This document shows positions 54,124 to 64,000 of a DNA stretch of 64,000 nt, piece by piece (positions within the stretch are counted from its first letter, which is position 1; every line of letters starts with the position of its first letter). A model generated the notes under the pieces. That model was not told the origin of the DNA. It was given only the letters and a program-made list of their open reading frames with translations, and ran no database searches. The DNA lies in contig NC_088201.1 of NCBI RefSeq assembly GCF_037126465.1, forward strand, positions 128,960,665-129,024,664. Direction: 5' to 3'. A program made the position numbers and the translations under genes. The DNA comes from Ornithodoros turicata (taxonomy: Eukaryota > Arthropoda > Arachnida > Ixodida > Argasidae).

Positions 54124-54195
54124 CTGAAGTTTCGTTACCCATCTGACGTTGACACGAACCGCCGGGTCATACAGGTCCTTCAACCTCAGGTTTAC
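54124..54195 (-). CDS. Possible exon of the same metalloprotease class
   Basis: A 72-base stretch between CTTGTTTCAG and GTAACA on the minus strand reads VNLRLKDLYDPAVRVNVRWV and TKLQ, in phase 0. The pattern V-N-L/M-R-x-x-x-L-x-D/N-P-x-V/I-x-x-x-V/I matches the start of the catalytic domain of tick reprolysin-like metalloproteases. It is upstream, on the same strand, of the HELGH exon at 18259-18370. Being one short exon it may be coincidence. Confidence 0.38.
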
Positions 54196-55187
54196 CTGAA
54201 ACAAGACAGAGAAATGTACTGTTCAAATTCACAAAAAGGTTCGAAGAGTACCCGAGACTAGGTACGGCGTCGAAACTGTTGCGCGTGGAACGTCGGCCAA
54301 CGTGGACGAGTGCTGGACAATTCAGTGTAAATGGCTTAGCTATGCCCAAATTTTTTTAAATATGGCTCGTCTTTCGCTGCTTTGATCCTTTGCTTCGGAA
54401 CTTAAACGGTATTTCCGTAGGAATACTGAACGCTTTCCATTGCACGGGCATTACGAATTCCTGGGCAATGAAAATATGAATACTATCGGCGATGCATCTG
54501 AGAGCAAAGACAAACTACAAAATGCTGCATCCTAAAAGACAAGCTACTGTCCTTAGTCTTGACTCGAATATGCTTCAGATGTGTAATACACGCGCTCGAG
54601 AAACAACGGTTGAATTACGAGAAAACTTCTGAAGAGCAAGACGCTTTCCCGTCTTTCGACACAACACGACTACGTTCACCAGCGGCGTAAAAGTTCGTGA
54701 AAACAACATTGATGAAAACAACTAAGTTTAACAGTCGAAGAGCTAATTAAATTTGTAATGTATCCTGCACTGTAACTTCCAAAAGCCGCAAATGCTGAAA
54801 GAGCCACTAGAAACAAAATCTCGTGGCTTCAGAGCCCTTCCGTATTTACGTATGTTTTTGCTCTAAAAAGCTCCCGTAATATGCGTTCAACTATGCACAG
54901 AAGCTATACAGTAAAAATTCTCAATATATGCAGTATTTTTCATTGTTCTTGGTACGAAATCAACGCACTGGATGCCCTTTTTTCAAGTGTGTATTTCACA
55001 GGGATCACACGGTAAAATAAAGCTGTTCGCGTTCTGCAGCACTCATCAGTGAATACTTGTGCCACAGATATAAATCATCGAGATTTGCGCTCATAAATAA
55101 TAAAATAGCGTAAACGCGGCTAGCTGGTGGTCGAAGTCCATGACGAAATAAGCCTGATCATGGGCAATAGGAAAAACATGAACTTAC
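54196..55187. other. No recognisable gene; intron-like
   Basis: AT-rich with no motif. If the flanking exon calls are right this is an intron. Confidence 0.35.
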
Positions 55188-55422
55188 ACAACGAAGCTCG
55201 ACTTTGAGCGTCGTTTTGTATGTTCGTGTTTTTCGTACCCATGCTGAGGTTTGATTCGTCATGGCTTTCCGTTCGGTACTGCCATACTGAGTCAAATGTG
55301 AACGCCGCCCTTGTTCGTAAGAGTAAAGTGGCGAAGCTGAAGTACAGCCCATCGGCCATGCACGTGGTGGAGGATGGAGCAGTCACTGTTCGGGCTGACC
55401 ACCGCACCTCACCAAACCGAAA
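55188..55422 (-). CDS. Candidate 235-base exon, family unknown
   Basis: Acceptor CTGAATATTTTTCAG and donor GTAAGT (55187-55182) flank an open minus-strand stretch: FRFGEVRWSARTVTAPSSTT, CMADGLYFSFATLLL, FTFDSVWQYRTESHDESNLS. DGLYFS is loosely like metalloprotease propeptide exons, but no more. It leaves in phase 1 and would not join directly to 54195 without a stop. Confidence 0.3.
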
Positions 55423-55979
55423 CTGAAAAATATTCAGTTCTGGCCAGAGTTTTCGCGCAAGGCGACCAAATGATGACACGAAACCAGCAAAACCATCCGT
55501 GAAATGACAAGAAGTAAGCAATCGCCCATGAAGATATGTCAAAGAATTCACTATTCATGCACTACATGTAAAAAAAAATGCCACATAGGGCAAACCATGA
55601 ATTTATGAACCACTCCGATTGGGCCCAAACTAAGATCAAAACTGTTTGATCGCCAAGGTACGAAACCATATCGACAAAAAAGAAACAGAAAAACATGCAT
55701 GTGTATGAAAATCAGGGCTTTACAATACACGAGTAGTCTCGCAATGTATTTTCACCGGCCGTTACCGTAATCAATACTTTTTTCGCTATCGAGGTGCGGA
55801 ACGAGATACTTTCTAAATCGAGTAATTATGGTAACGTGGTCTCCGTACCGCTATATCTATACGGATACTTTTATAGTGCCTCCACAATTTATCCATCGAT
55901 TATATTTCTTACTTGTATTCATTGTCACCAGTCCGCGCATTGACAACAACATCTTTTCGAACGTTCACCGTGTCCTGAA
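55423..55979. other. No recognisable gene
   Basis: AT-rich; nothing supportable. Confidence 0.4.
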
Positions 55980-56097
55980 AGAAATGAGCACAGCGGTTCC
56001 CACCAGTGCTTCAGCGGAACGTCTGTTCAGTGTCCGTGCAGACACGCTTCCACGAAAGCGCTGTAGGATGCAGACTTTGAGCGCCAGCAATTGCTAA
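55980..56097 (+). pseudogene. hAT transposase C-terminal dimerisation fragment
   Basis: Reads VPTSASAERLFSVRADTLPR followed by KRCRM and a stop at 56097. The A/V-P-x-S-A-S-A/S-E-R-x-F-S core and K-R-x-R-M/L after 10-12 residues are diagnostic of the hAT dimerisation domain. Only about 45 residues remain. Upstream sequence does not continue the family. Confidence 0.7.
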
Positions 56098-58137
56098 CAG
56101 TCAACGAAGGCGTTACGATTCTATTATAAATATCTTGCTTTCTGTTGCAAAAATGTTATTTCTCGATTCGCTGTTATGCAAAGGGAGTGTTTACGTAAGC
56201 AAGGTATCGCTGTTGCAGGTTGCATGTAACTTCTTCATATTAAAATTGTCGTGTAAGGTATCGCGCGTTATTTTCTTCACTCACGATAGCGGTATTCCGT
56301 CATCGATATTAGTATCGATATCGGTATCTAGCTGCTTTTTACTCAAGTAACCAGGAGCCAGACCTTGAGCTCTCACATGGCAAGCGTTATCGTTTTACAG
56401 TATTTAAACTTTGAAGTTTCACGTGGTGACACGTGAAAGCCGTTTTGGTAGGCCGTGATTTCAAGTTAGCGCATGAGAGATCTTTGGTAAATCACCGGCA
56501 TGGGCGCGTTATGGGATAACAACGAATTGAAGATCGGGCTGCAGTATGGGTATTGCGATACCATATTTTGGAAACTGGTAAAACACAGTATTTCACGAAC
56601 TATTGCTCAGGCATGTGACGCTGAAATACCAGAAAATTTATTTAGTGTTTTGAGAAGTATTATATCATAGGAAGCGCAGCCTGTCACGCGTCTGGCAACA
56701 CTCCTCGTCGAGATCGATTTGTCAAGCGGTGCATCGTGTTGGCTGTTGCTAGGATGCAGCCACCACAGCTTTCCGTGACATCACCTGCTCTTGGATAATG
56801 CGAAAGTATGACGTTTTGCGGGTTCATTCGGAAATATGTGGAGGAGCGTAATGTTCGTCGACTCCATTCATATTATGTGTTCTGTGTCTGTGAGCGACGC
56901 TAATCTTTAATACGGAATGCAGAACAACATTTTTAGTTCGTAGTGGCATTTTCAGGTAATTCGGCCCGTAATTTTCACCTCCACTATCACCATCATCATC
57001 ATCATCATCCACCATCCGCACATCATCCACTAGCAAAGTGCATAGTATTAGCCGAATCCAAGAGGCGGCAATCCTAATGACTGATAGTGACCTATTTACA
57101 TTGTATCTGCGCGGCATGCTCCCAGTCAATTGCAAGACGAACGACATACGTGACAAGAGATGAAAGCAGTCCAGTCCTATCTCGACCCTATAAGAAACTG
57201 CGACACGTAATTGAGAAGAAGGCCAAGAGCATGCTGACGAAAGGCAACAGTGAAAGGAAGGGTGCCTCATTGGAAGCCTACCCAAAGGCAGGCATTTAGC
57301 ACATGTGAAAGAAAGGCTCATGAATTGTTTGGAATTCAGCTAGAGGATTTCCTTTAAACGCAAAGGGGAAAAGACGCAATGGAAAGTAGCGTGTAAGAGC
57401 GTGTCAGATTGTATGCGTGTCGAACACTTACAAAATGGTTTCTCTTTCAACGCATACCTCTAGCGTTACCACTATTTCGTGTTGTAGTGAAAGCGTTGTG
57501 TCACAAAATCAATCAGTTAATCGTGCAGGAACACCAATGCGTTCGCATCATTGGAACGTAGTTAGTATTTCAGTCACCCATTGGCCATATTACGGTGACC
57601 GCATGACTTTGAAAAACTTGACTTTGGCGCCTGCGTTTGATGAATGGAGCTTTGCCTGAAGTTACATTCGCGGCAATGATGAGTACTAGTTAACTTACTT
57701 TCTACGTATAAAGGTGCGAGATCCTGCGAACTACTACGGAAATGTTAAAGTGAATATCGTATCCATGAACATGAGTATGAGTGTATGAGACTAATCCGGT
57801 AAAGTTCGAAGGTGACAGGAATTAACCCAGAAGTGACATCCACAGGCAGATCTCTGCACAGCCTCTCCGCGACCTGTGAACGCCGTCCCGCACACCCGCC
57901 GGTCGCCAAAAGCCTCCCGTCTGCTCACTGATTGGACGTGTCCGCGCAAGGAGTGCGCTCCTGATTAGCCTTATCGGAGTGACGTTTCTGTGATTCCAAG
58001 AGAGGAAATTCCGGAGTACTCTCTGCTCTAGCTATGCATTAACTCAAATTGCACAGAAACTACTCGACTTTTTCTCGTCGGATTTTCAGCGTTGTTGTAG
58101 GTGATGAGCGGGGAGTAAAGCGGCAGTTTTCGTCTGA
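56098..58137. other. No recognisable gene; ATC repeat
   Basis: An (ATC)n tract at 56992-57010. TATCGATAC-type short repeats at about 56300-56330. No gene recognised. Confidence 0.4.
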
Positions 58138-58197
58138 GATCGAGCCTCCAATCTCGACGTCTGTAACCGGACGCACGAGCAACTGAGCCATACAGAT
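58138..58197 (-). mobile_element. tRNA-like SINE head
   Basis: The minus strand reads TGGCTCAGTTGCTCGTGCGT (A-box-like) and, 35 bases on, GGCTCGATCTC (close to the B-box GGTTCGATCCC). The ends TCTG and CAGA could pair as a short acceptor stem. The folding is imperfect, so a tRNA-derived SINE head is more likely than a working tRNA gene. Confidence 0.35.
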
Positions 58198-58734
58198 CAG
58201 TAGTATCTTTGCAAAAAGAACAAAAAAAGATAGTTAGTTGGTAGCTTCTACTTTCTAAGCTTGCAGTTAAAAATATGCATAGTTAATCTGCTTCCGAAGT
58301 AGCTCGCATCCGTCACTGGTTCGTGGGATGGGTAGGTGCAATGACTTACTTTTCTATCAAAACCGGAAGCATATTATTGAAGTGGGTCAAGTACGATGTT
58401 CACATACAGTTATTTGTCGAAGCGGAAAGTAAATCACTGTTTCTTACGCTTGCAAAGAAGATAGCAATGTAGCGAATGAGCTGCGCTCGCGTCACATTCC
58501 CCGAGTGGTGGTAGTCAGACACAACGTGAATGCTCGGGTAGATTGCAGATGGAAACTGAAACTGGCTGTCCTCACCTGCACAAGCGATCAAATAAGGCAA
58601 AGCTCACCAAATGAAGCAAGTACGACGATATAAAGGAAACTTACGAGATATTATTGGCGGTCTTCCCGATTCTGGAGGTTTCGTTACTGGGATAAATCAA
58701 TCAAAATACTTCACTGTTGCACAATATTAGGCAG
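58198..58734. other. No recognisable gene
   Basis: No motif or repeat recognised. Confidence 0.4.
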
Positions 58735-59440
58735 GTATGTTCGGTAGTTAACTACTTGTAGTTAAACTACTTTATGGTAGCTTAAAATAGTTAGAAACTA
58801 CTTGCAAAAATGGTAGCTACAACTACTAGTTCAATTTACTTTTTGTAGTTAACTACAGTAGTTAGGTTACAGCGGGCTACAACTCTTTCGCATTTTTTCA
58901 CTTAGTCTTCTGTGTACTTCACGGGCTTCTTTCTTTGTGCTTGCGACAATTTTTTTCATATTGCGCATCACACGCATGCAGAAACTCTGAAGCAAAGCGT
59001 GCAGAAATATTGCAATAAAGAGTGCACGCATTCCACAGAGAGCACAGGCATTATTTTCTGTTTCAAATGCACACAATCAGAAAGTACGTCTTTTGTGTCA
59101 ACCAGGGTACATAACGATCGGCACACACAGCACATTCAAAAGGCTCACGCCCCCTCCGTCGTCAGACTGGAGGCATTGTCTGTATCATTGCTTGACATAT
59201 CATTACACCAGTATTCTGTGGAGGGGTGCGTGCTGTACTATGATTGTTCCGAATGTGGGACCTCAGTGTCTCCTAGCTGCCCATTCACCCGTGCGCTATT
59301 TCTACGCCTCAGCGATCATACATATAATGACGCACACAAAATATCAGAGCAGTTATAAATGTAGTTAAACAACTACATCCTAGTAGCTGCAAAGTAGTTT
59401 TAACTATTGTAGTTACACAAGTAGGTAATCTACAGTTTGA
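58735..59440. repeat. GTAGTTAACTAC-type repeat blocks at both ends of a 0.7-kb unit
   Basis: Variants of GTAGTTAACTAC cluster at 58745-58870 and again at 59362-59440. The middle, 58880-59355, is single copy. Similar GTAGTTAACTAC-rich sequences terminate some DNA transposons. The two clusters are partly inverted, which suggests one decayed element. Confidence 0.5.
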
Positions 59441-60944
59441 CGCAGTACTTAATAATTATATAGCTAAAGTACTAAAAAAGTATTTACAACACATCCGTGA
59501 TAATAGGTGACTCTAACTGAGGTCATACGTTTTTATATGTTTCTTTTTCGATATCTTGTAGATGCGTTGACCTCCGGAGGCACTGTTTACGTTACCAGTA
59601 GACTTGCATCGAGGTCTCAACATGTAAGGCCTAAAAAACGTTTGCAAAAAAAAAAAAAAATGATACATCGTTAAGCTTTTCCTCCCAAAAGAACCACCTA
59701 CTGAGACGCAGCCTCAGTGCAAAGGAGATCCACACCCTATGTGAACATTACGCTGCCTTCGTTTCACCTTGTGGTGGTTCCTCATCCTTCACCATCTTCT
59801 CCACCTGAAGCAATGTGATAGGGTGCCGCCTCGTTTGGATCGCCGACGTCGCGGTACAGGAACCCAAAGGAAATATTCGGGGCACATGATTCAAGCATGT
59901 CAGATCACTGTGGCAGCCTGAGCGCTCATTTCGTATTATAAAAATACGCACTGTGCCTTGCGGTATGTGTGTTCATTATATTTTCGTTTTGCGTTATTCA
60001 GGTAGGACAGTGCAAAGAGAATATACAAAGTAGTGGCGTTGAAACATCGCAAACGGCAGGCATTACCCGTACCTATGTCGTTGCCGTATCCTTCTTCTTC
60101 GGTACAATATATTTCGTGGGCGACTTGTCCATCAGCAGATCGGGCACTCGTGATCGAGGGTTGAACCCGATGAGTTTCGTTTATTATTCCTTCCTGTAAC
60201 AGTTAGGAAAACCATGTAAAACGTGCAAAGGACGCAAAAGTATTCGTCGAGTTGGGCGATTTGCAGGAAATGGAAAATTTGGGAGGAAATTTGAACAAAT
60301 AGAAACACAATATATTGCTCGCATTCCGATCACCGTTGCACGATGAAACTATGCACTAAAGAACGGGTCAAGTTGAAATAAGACGTTGATGTTACTGGTT
60401 ATTTCGAATTTGTTGCCTTCAGAATACATGGTTAGGTTATCGGGCAAGGAGCTTATGTGGAGTTGAAAAACGTTGAGGAATACTCTTTAAAGGCTCATTA
60501 ACACATCCATTTTAAAAAGCGCCTCAGCTATCGCGGTGCCGCCGATAGGGGCCTGTCACACATAGCCAAGCCGCCATCCTGGAAGCGTGCTTCGTTGTTG
60601 TTGCTACGTCAAGATCGCACCGACACGTCTTCCAGCTCTCTTCCTCCAAATTTACACAGTGAAGCATGTTATCTATTTCCCTATTATCGTGAAGCGCTTC
60701 TGCTGGAATCATCAGTCGTTGGAACGACACGCGTGACAGAATATAACACAGATGCTGAGAAAGAGCAGCAGAAGAAGCGGGACACATGTTTACCTACCGA
60801 CGGCCAACATACGGTCACACGCAAGTCGAATTTATTTTCGTCAATACCATGGTTTGAGCAAACTCCCAGCTCATCGTTTACAGCTCAGACCACAAACAAC
60901 TATTGGTGACAACTGTCGAACATGGTAGCACCCCCCCCCTCCAC
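59441..60944. other. No recognisable gene
   Basis: A-tract at 59647-59660. Several short open frames; the plus strand at 60595-60909 is open for 104 codons without motif. Confidence 0.4.
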
Positions 60945-61116
60945 CAGGGGCGGATCCAGGGGGGGGCCGGGCGAGACATACCTCTACCCCCCATTCCGGC
61001 AGATTTTCCTGCCGCACGGCGAATTTTCCTGCTACATAGCGACCCCCCCCCCCCGTCTACTCTCTTTTTTTCAGTGCCCCCCCCCCCCCCGAGGATCTTC
61101 CCTGGATCCGCCCCTG
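60945..61116. mobile_element. 172-bp hAT-like MITE
   Basis: Perfect 17-bp terminal inverted repeats CAGGGGCGGATCCAGGG bound the element. A perfect 8-bp duplication, CCCTCCAC, lies at 60937-60944 and 61117-61124. The inside has long G and C runs on each side (about 60959, 61044 and 61078). No coding capacity. The perfect ends and duplication suggest recent movement. Confidence 0.9.
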
Positions 61117-62444
61117 CCCTCCACACACACACACACAAAGTTCAAAAGATCCCAGCGGGGTATCGCGACGCCCACCGTTGCCCGCCGGGGCAAAACGGGA
61201 GACACTTCCACTCCTCCGTGCGCTCCGATTGCCTGGACGAAAATGCGTTTGTGGAACACCGCTGCGGAGATGCAGCACGGAGCGGTTCTCGAAAACTGTC
61301 TGGAAACGCCGCGCGACAGCTGTCTCGCGCTCTTAGAGCGCGGGGCGCCACCTGAAGAAACGCACGTGTGAATCCAGCTTTACTAATACGAACAGGTGAA
61401 TGAACGTTTCCACACAGCAGAGGGAATGATCATCTATGCAGGTGAAACTTCGAAATAATTCCCGAAAACCGATATTTATCTAAGATCAGTGTGCGAGACT
61501 TGAAAATTCCGACGTGATATGGAAACGACAATGAAACACCAATGTTCCGAGAAGAACCTGGACCTACCAGGGGAGAGCTAATGCAGGTTTTTAAAGAGAT
61601 AACAGGGCAAGCGATCGCGTAGCTCCCTACATGGCGTCAGCGAATGACAGTCGCACCGAATGTCATTCGTTTGTCTTACATCGAGCTACACACAAAAAAA
61701 TGATGTCACTGTCGATAATGAGGACACCAGGACTGAACATATGAAGCATGTTACAGGTACGTTTGTTTTGTTTTTATTTCTTTTTCTAGAAACTAGCGAA
61801 ACATTAGTTAACAAACATAAAATCGTTGCGTTTTCGACGATACACACTTGACACACGATATACACTTGTTGGATAAGTATCACACGCAAAGTCAAGTAAG
61901 AAGCCTATCTGCACCACACTAGCAACATGGCGAATGGGAACAAGAAGAGTTCACTGACAAACAGTGTTAAGCCTTCCTTCCTTCGTGTCAAAAGCTATCA
62001 AATTCGTGATAAAATATTAGAGTACAACTTTTCATTCGTCTTTAATTTCTTCGAACGGGTTATTGTGGCTGTTTTTGCTGCCTCTCTGCTACGAGGGTGC
62101 GCAGTCCGTCCGAGGGCGAAGAGCGAATGATTTTTCCCGAAGTCATTAGCTGGGCGAATATCATTCGCACATATATTGCCATTTGACTTCACCGTGTGTC
62201 ATACGCTGGGAATAACGTTCAATTTGCCGTGTGTCAGGGGTGTAACCTATTCTAAAACCGCCTATTATGTCCAACGCTTAGTGTGTCCTCTTCTGCAACG
62301 CAATATTTTTCTAAGAACCCTGCTCTACGAGACAGTTTCGTGCGCGAAACATCCACGATTTGCAATCTCAAGCTACCAGCACCATGGCCAAGTAGGTAAC
62401 AGCATCCGTTCATTTGTGGTAGACAAGGTCACGATGAAGTCTGG
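61117..62444. other. No recognisable gene; (CA)n
   Basis: A (CA)n tract at 61122-61137. Short frames only. Confidence 0.4.
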
Positions 62445-62648
62445 TGTAACATGATAGCATATATGCTGTCCACTTGTTTCCGTAGTCGGCGATAAGATAC
62501 TCTGCTGTATCTCGTAACACACCATCCTGTTCTACCTTACTTGAGGCATGAACGACAAATATAAGTGCAGTCTGGTTCAGCTGGTGTCTGGTGTGCGCCT
62601 CATTGCTAGGGAAGACATCGTTTACATGGTGTCAGAAGGTTGACCAAC
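62445..62648 (+). mobile_element. Gypsy LTR plus primer-binding site
   Basis: A 191-base unit starts TGTAACATG and ends GTTTACA (TGTAA/TTACA inverted ends). It is followed immediately by TGGTGTCAGAAGG (62636-62648), the form of primer-binding site used by Gypsy elements primed by leucine tRNA. An ATG at 62670 opens 34 codons (MTDTHGTAAPTTLF) before a TAG, which may be a broken gag start. No second LTR is in the window. Confidence 0.6.
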
Positions 62649-63559
62649 GCCAAGAGGCTTCCAACCGGTATGACCGACACTCATGGAACGGCGGCACCGA
62701 CAACGCTGTTTATACCGCCTACTGACGCCGCAAAAGCAACTGAATGCCCCACTGAAAGCTCCCGACGCGTTTAGACGCCATATTGCTCTGAAGTTTGCGC
62801 TACGAGCAAAAGCATGCCCTCTATTGAATCATCTTGTGAGCGTTCTACTGCATCGAAGAACCTCAAAATTTGAACACGTTTTCTGCAAGGACCATGACAC
62901 TTATTCACCGTGCGTTGGCAGTCTGCCGCAAAGTTTAGGATTTAGCGAATTCTGGGAAACACTTTGAAATATCTTTCGCCATATTGCTCAGCTTAAGGAA
63001 GCCCTACATGCTCACCTGCTACTTGGACGTTCGGATGGTCTCGTTAAGGGCGAGTTTGGAACACTCAAGCACGTCAAGTTTGACGAAGATGGCTAGCCCT
63101 TCCTCATATGGATCCGCTTTATGAGCGACACAACGAGCAAACTGGCCAGACTCAAAGCAGCGCCACTGCGAAAGGTATTGAAGGGCGCGGTCGAGCCAGA
63201 GTGGGTGCCGCTCACTAGGCACATCGTCAAAGTACAACTGAACATGAAGCGCGGAGTATACTTCCGCAGAATGCGAATCCCCGTTATTCAGACCGGCACG
63301 ATAACGATCCACTAGTCCTAGGGCGCTACGTACTCTCAAGTGGTGTACGAACATGACATGGAGCACTGACTCGCTGTGCGTCCCTAGAAGGCCTCTTCTC
63401 GACGCACGCATCAGGTTGCAAAGAAAACTTCAAGTTTCACCACGTTAGTGGCCATGCGCGGCGCGATTTACGCGACAAGTTCAACCACTTTGACAAACAT
63501 CGTCGTAGCACTGTCACCACGGAATGCCTGGACGATCTTGACGACCCGCACACTCTCTC
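62649..63559. other. Unassigned sequence downstream of the LTR
   Basis: Overlapping open frames on both strands (62683-62967 and 63121-63315 on plus, 63411-63019 on minus). None shows a gag, protease or RT motif I can name, so the retrotransposon body may be replaced. Confidence 0.35.
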
Positions 63560-63804
63560 AGTATAGCACCATTCAACGTCTGGTCGCTCCACGCAGACTA
63601 CACCTTGTGCACGATTACGTCGTACGACGCGCAACCTTCCAATGCATGAGCGAAACACCGAGGAATCCGCTACTGGAAATTCCAGGGTTCACATGCGTGC
63701 ACATTGTCTCGAGACACCGACCAGCGAGGGCTGCAGGAGTAGTAATCGACGTTAGCAACAGCGCTACGAACGTCACCGCACATCCGTATACCCTCGTGAA
63801 CTAA
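63560..63804 (+). pseudogene. Possible LINE endonuclease fragment
   Basis: The plus strand reads QCMSETPRNPLLEIPGFTCV then SRHRPARAAGVVIDV. S-E-T followed by I-P-G-F/Y and R-x-x-R-x-G-G-V is the usual order in AP-type endonucleases of non-LTR elements (here G-G is A-G). The frame stops at 63804. No RT is attached. Confidence 0.35.
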
Positions 63805-64000
63805 CCAACCTCCGATATCGCTGATATACGCGCCCATACGTCGCCCGAACAGACTAGGGTTCGGATCCCGGGGTTTTGGCACAATTTCGTGTCACGAAAT
63901 ATCCGGATTTCGCGAGGCCAAATTCTGGGATTTCGGGATAATAAATTGCGGCTTTCTTGACAGTGGATACTAGGCGGTACGGAGTGACTTTCGGTTTCGT
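63805..64000. other. Window end, nothing recognised
   Basis: No motif or repeat seen in the last 196 bases. Confidence 0.4.

Noticed and set aside
53695..54204. 135- and 145-codon frames on opposite strands
   Set aside because: They overlap, lack motifs and splice support; only the 72-base splice-bounded part at 54124-54195 is kept.
58138..58197. A functional tRNA gene
   Set aside because: Box A and B are present but stems do not fold well and no terminator T-run follows closely; a SINE head is more likely.

Overview
This window looks like eukaryotic, intron-bearing, transposon-dense DNA from an arthropod, most likely a tick or close relative. The pointers are a tRNA-derived SINE with a 3' half of the tick Ruka type (25446-25697), an exon carrying the HELGH zinc site of a tick-type reprolysin metalloprotease (18259-18370), I/Jockey-type and CsRn1-type elements, and many palindromic MITEs. 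The host assignment is inference. There is no bacterial gene organisation, no operon, no CRISPR array and no rRNA gene.

Layout: 1-9 kb holds relics (LINE fragments, a possible chemoreceptor relic) and a complete hAT-like non-autonomous element with a perfect 8-bp target duplication (2130-2918). 9-15 kb is a Gypsy retrotransposon on the minus strand (5' LTR about 14795-15115, gag, protease, RT/RNase H, integrase), dead through at least four nonsense codons and two frameshifts. 15-21 kb holds a long CAG/CAA array joined to a SINE tail, a Penelope-like fragment, two LTRs of one family, the metalloprotease exon, and a 125-bp tandem repeat interrupted by a palindromic TA-flanked MITE. 21.4-24 kb (minus) holds the best host-gene candidate: three phase-compatible exons ending in a stop, plus less certain upstream exons including one C2H2 zinc finger; I do not recognise its family.

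24.6-38 kb contains a hAT-like element with a GTCTAGAC duplication, a SINE, a 340-bp foldback element, a BEL/Pao integrase fragment with an LTR, and an 877-bp palindrome. 39.5-44.9 kb is a nearly full-length but decayed non-LTR retrotransposon (minus) with zinc-knuckle ORF1 and endonuclease/RT/RNase H ORF2. 45.4-48.5 kb has a GAGG/CTCATGAGG satellite and a foldback element between two inverted copies of one dispersed repeat. 48.7-49.6 kb is a second large palindrome with similar ends. 49.8-52.9 kb is a deleted CsRn1-type Gypsy element. 53-64 kb is sparse: possible minus-strand exons, a hAT transposase tail, a 172-bp hAT MITE with perfect duplications, a Gypsy LTR with primer-binding site, and an endonuclease-like fragment.

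No intact cellular gene is complete in the window. The two metalloprotease-like exons, 54124-54195 and 18259-18370, lie in the right order on the minus strand for one very long, TE-filled gene, but the joining exons were not found. Boundaries come from reading the sequence by eye; family names rest on motifs, not database searches.
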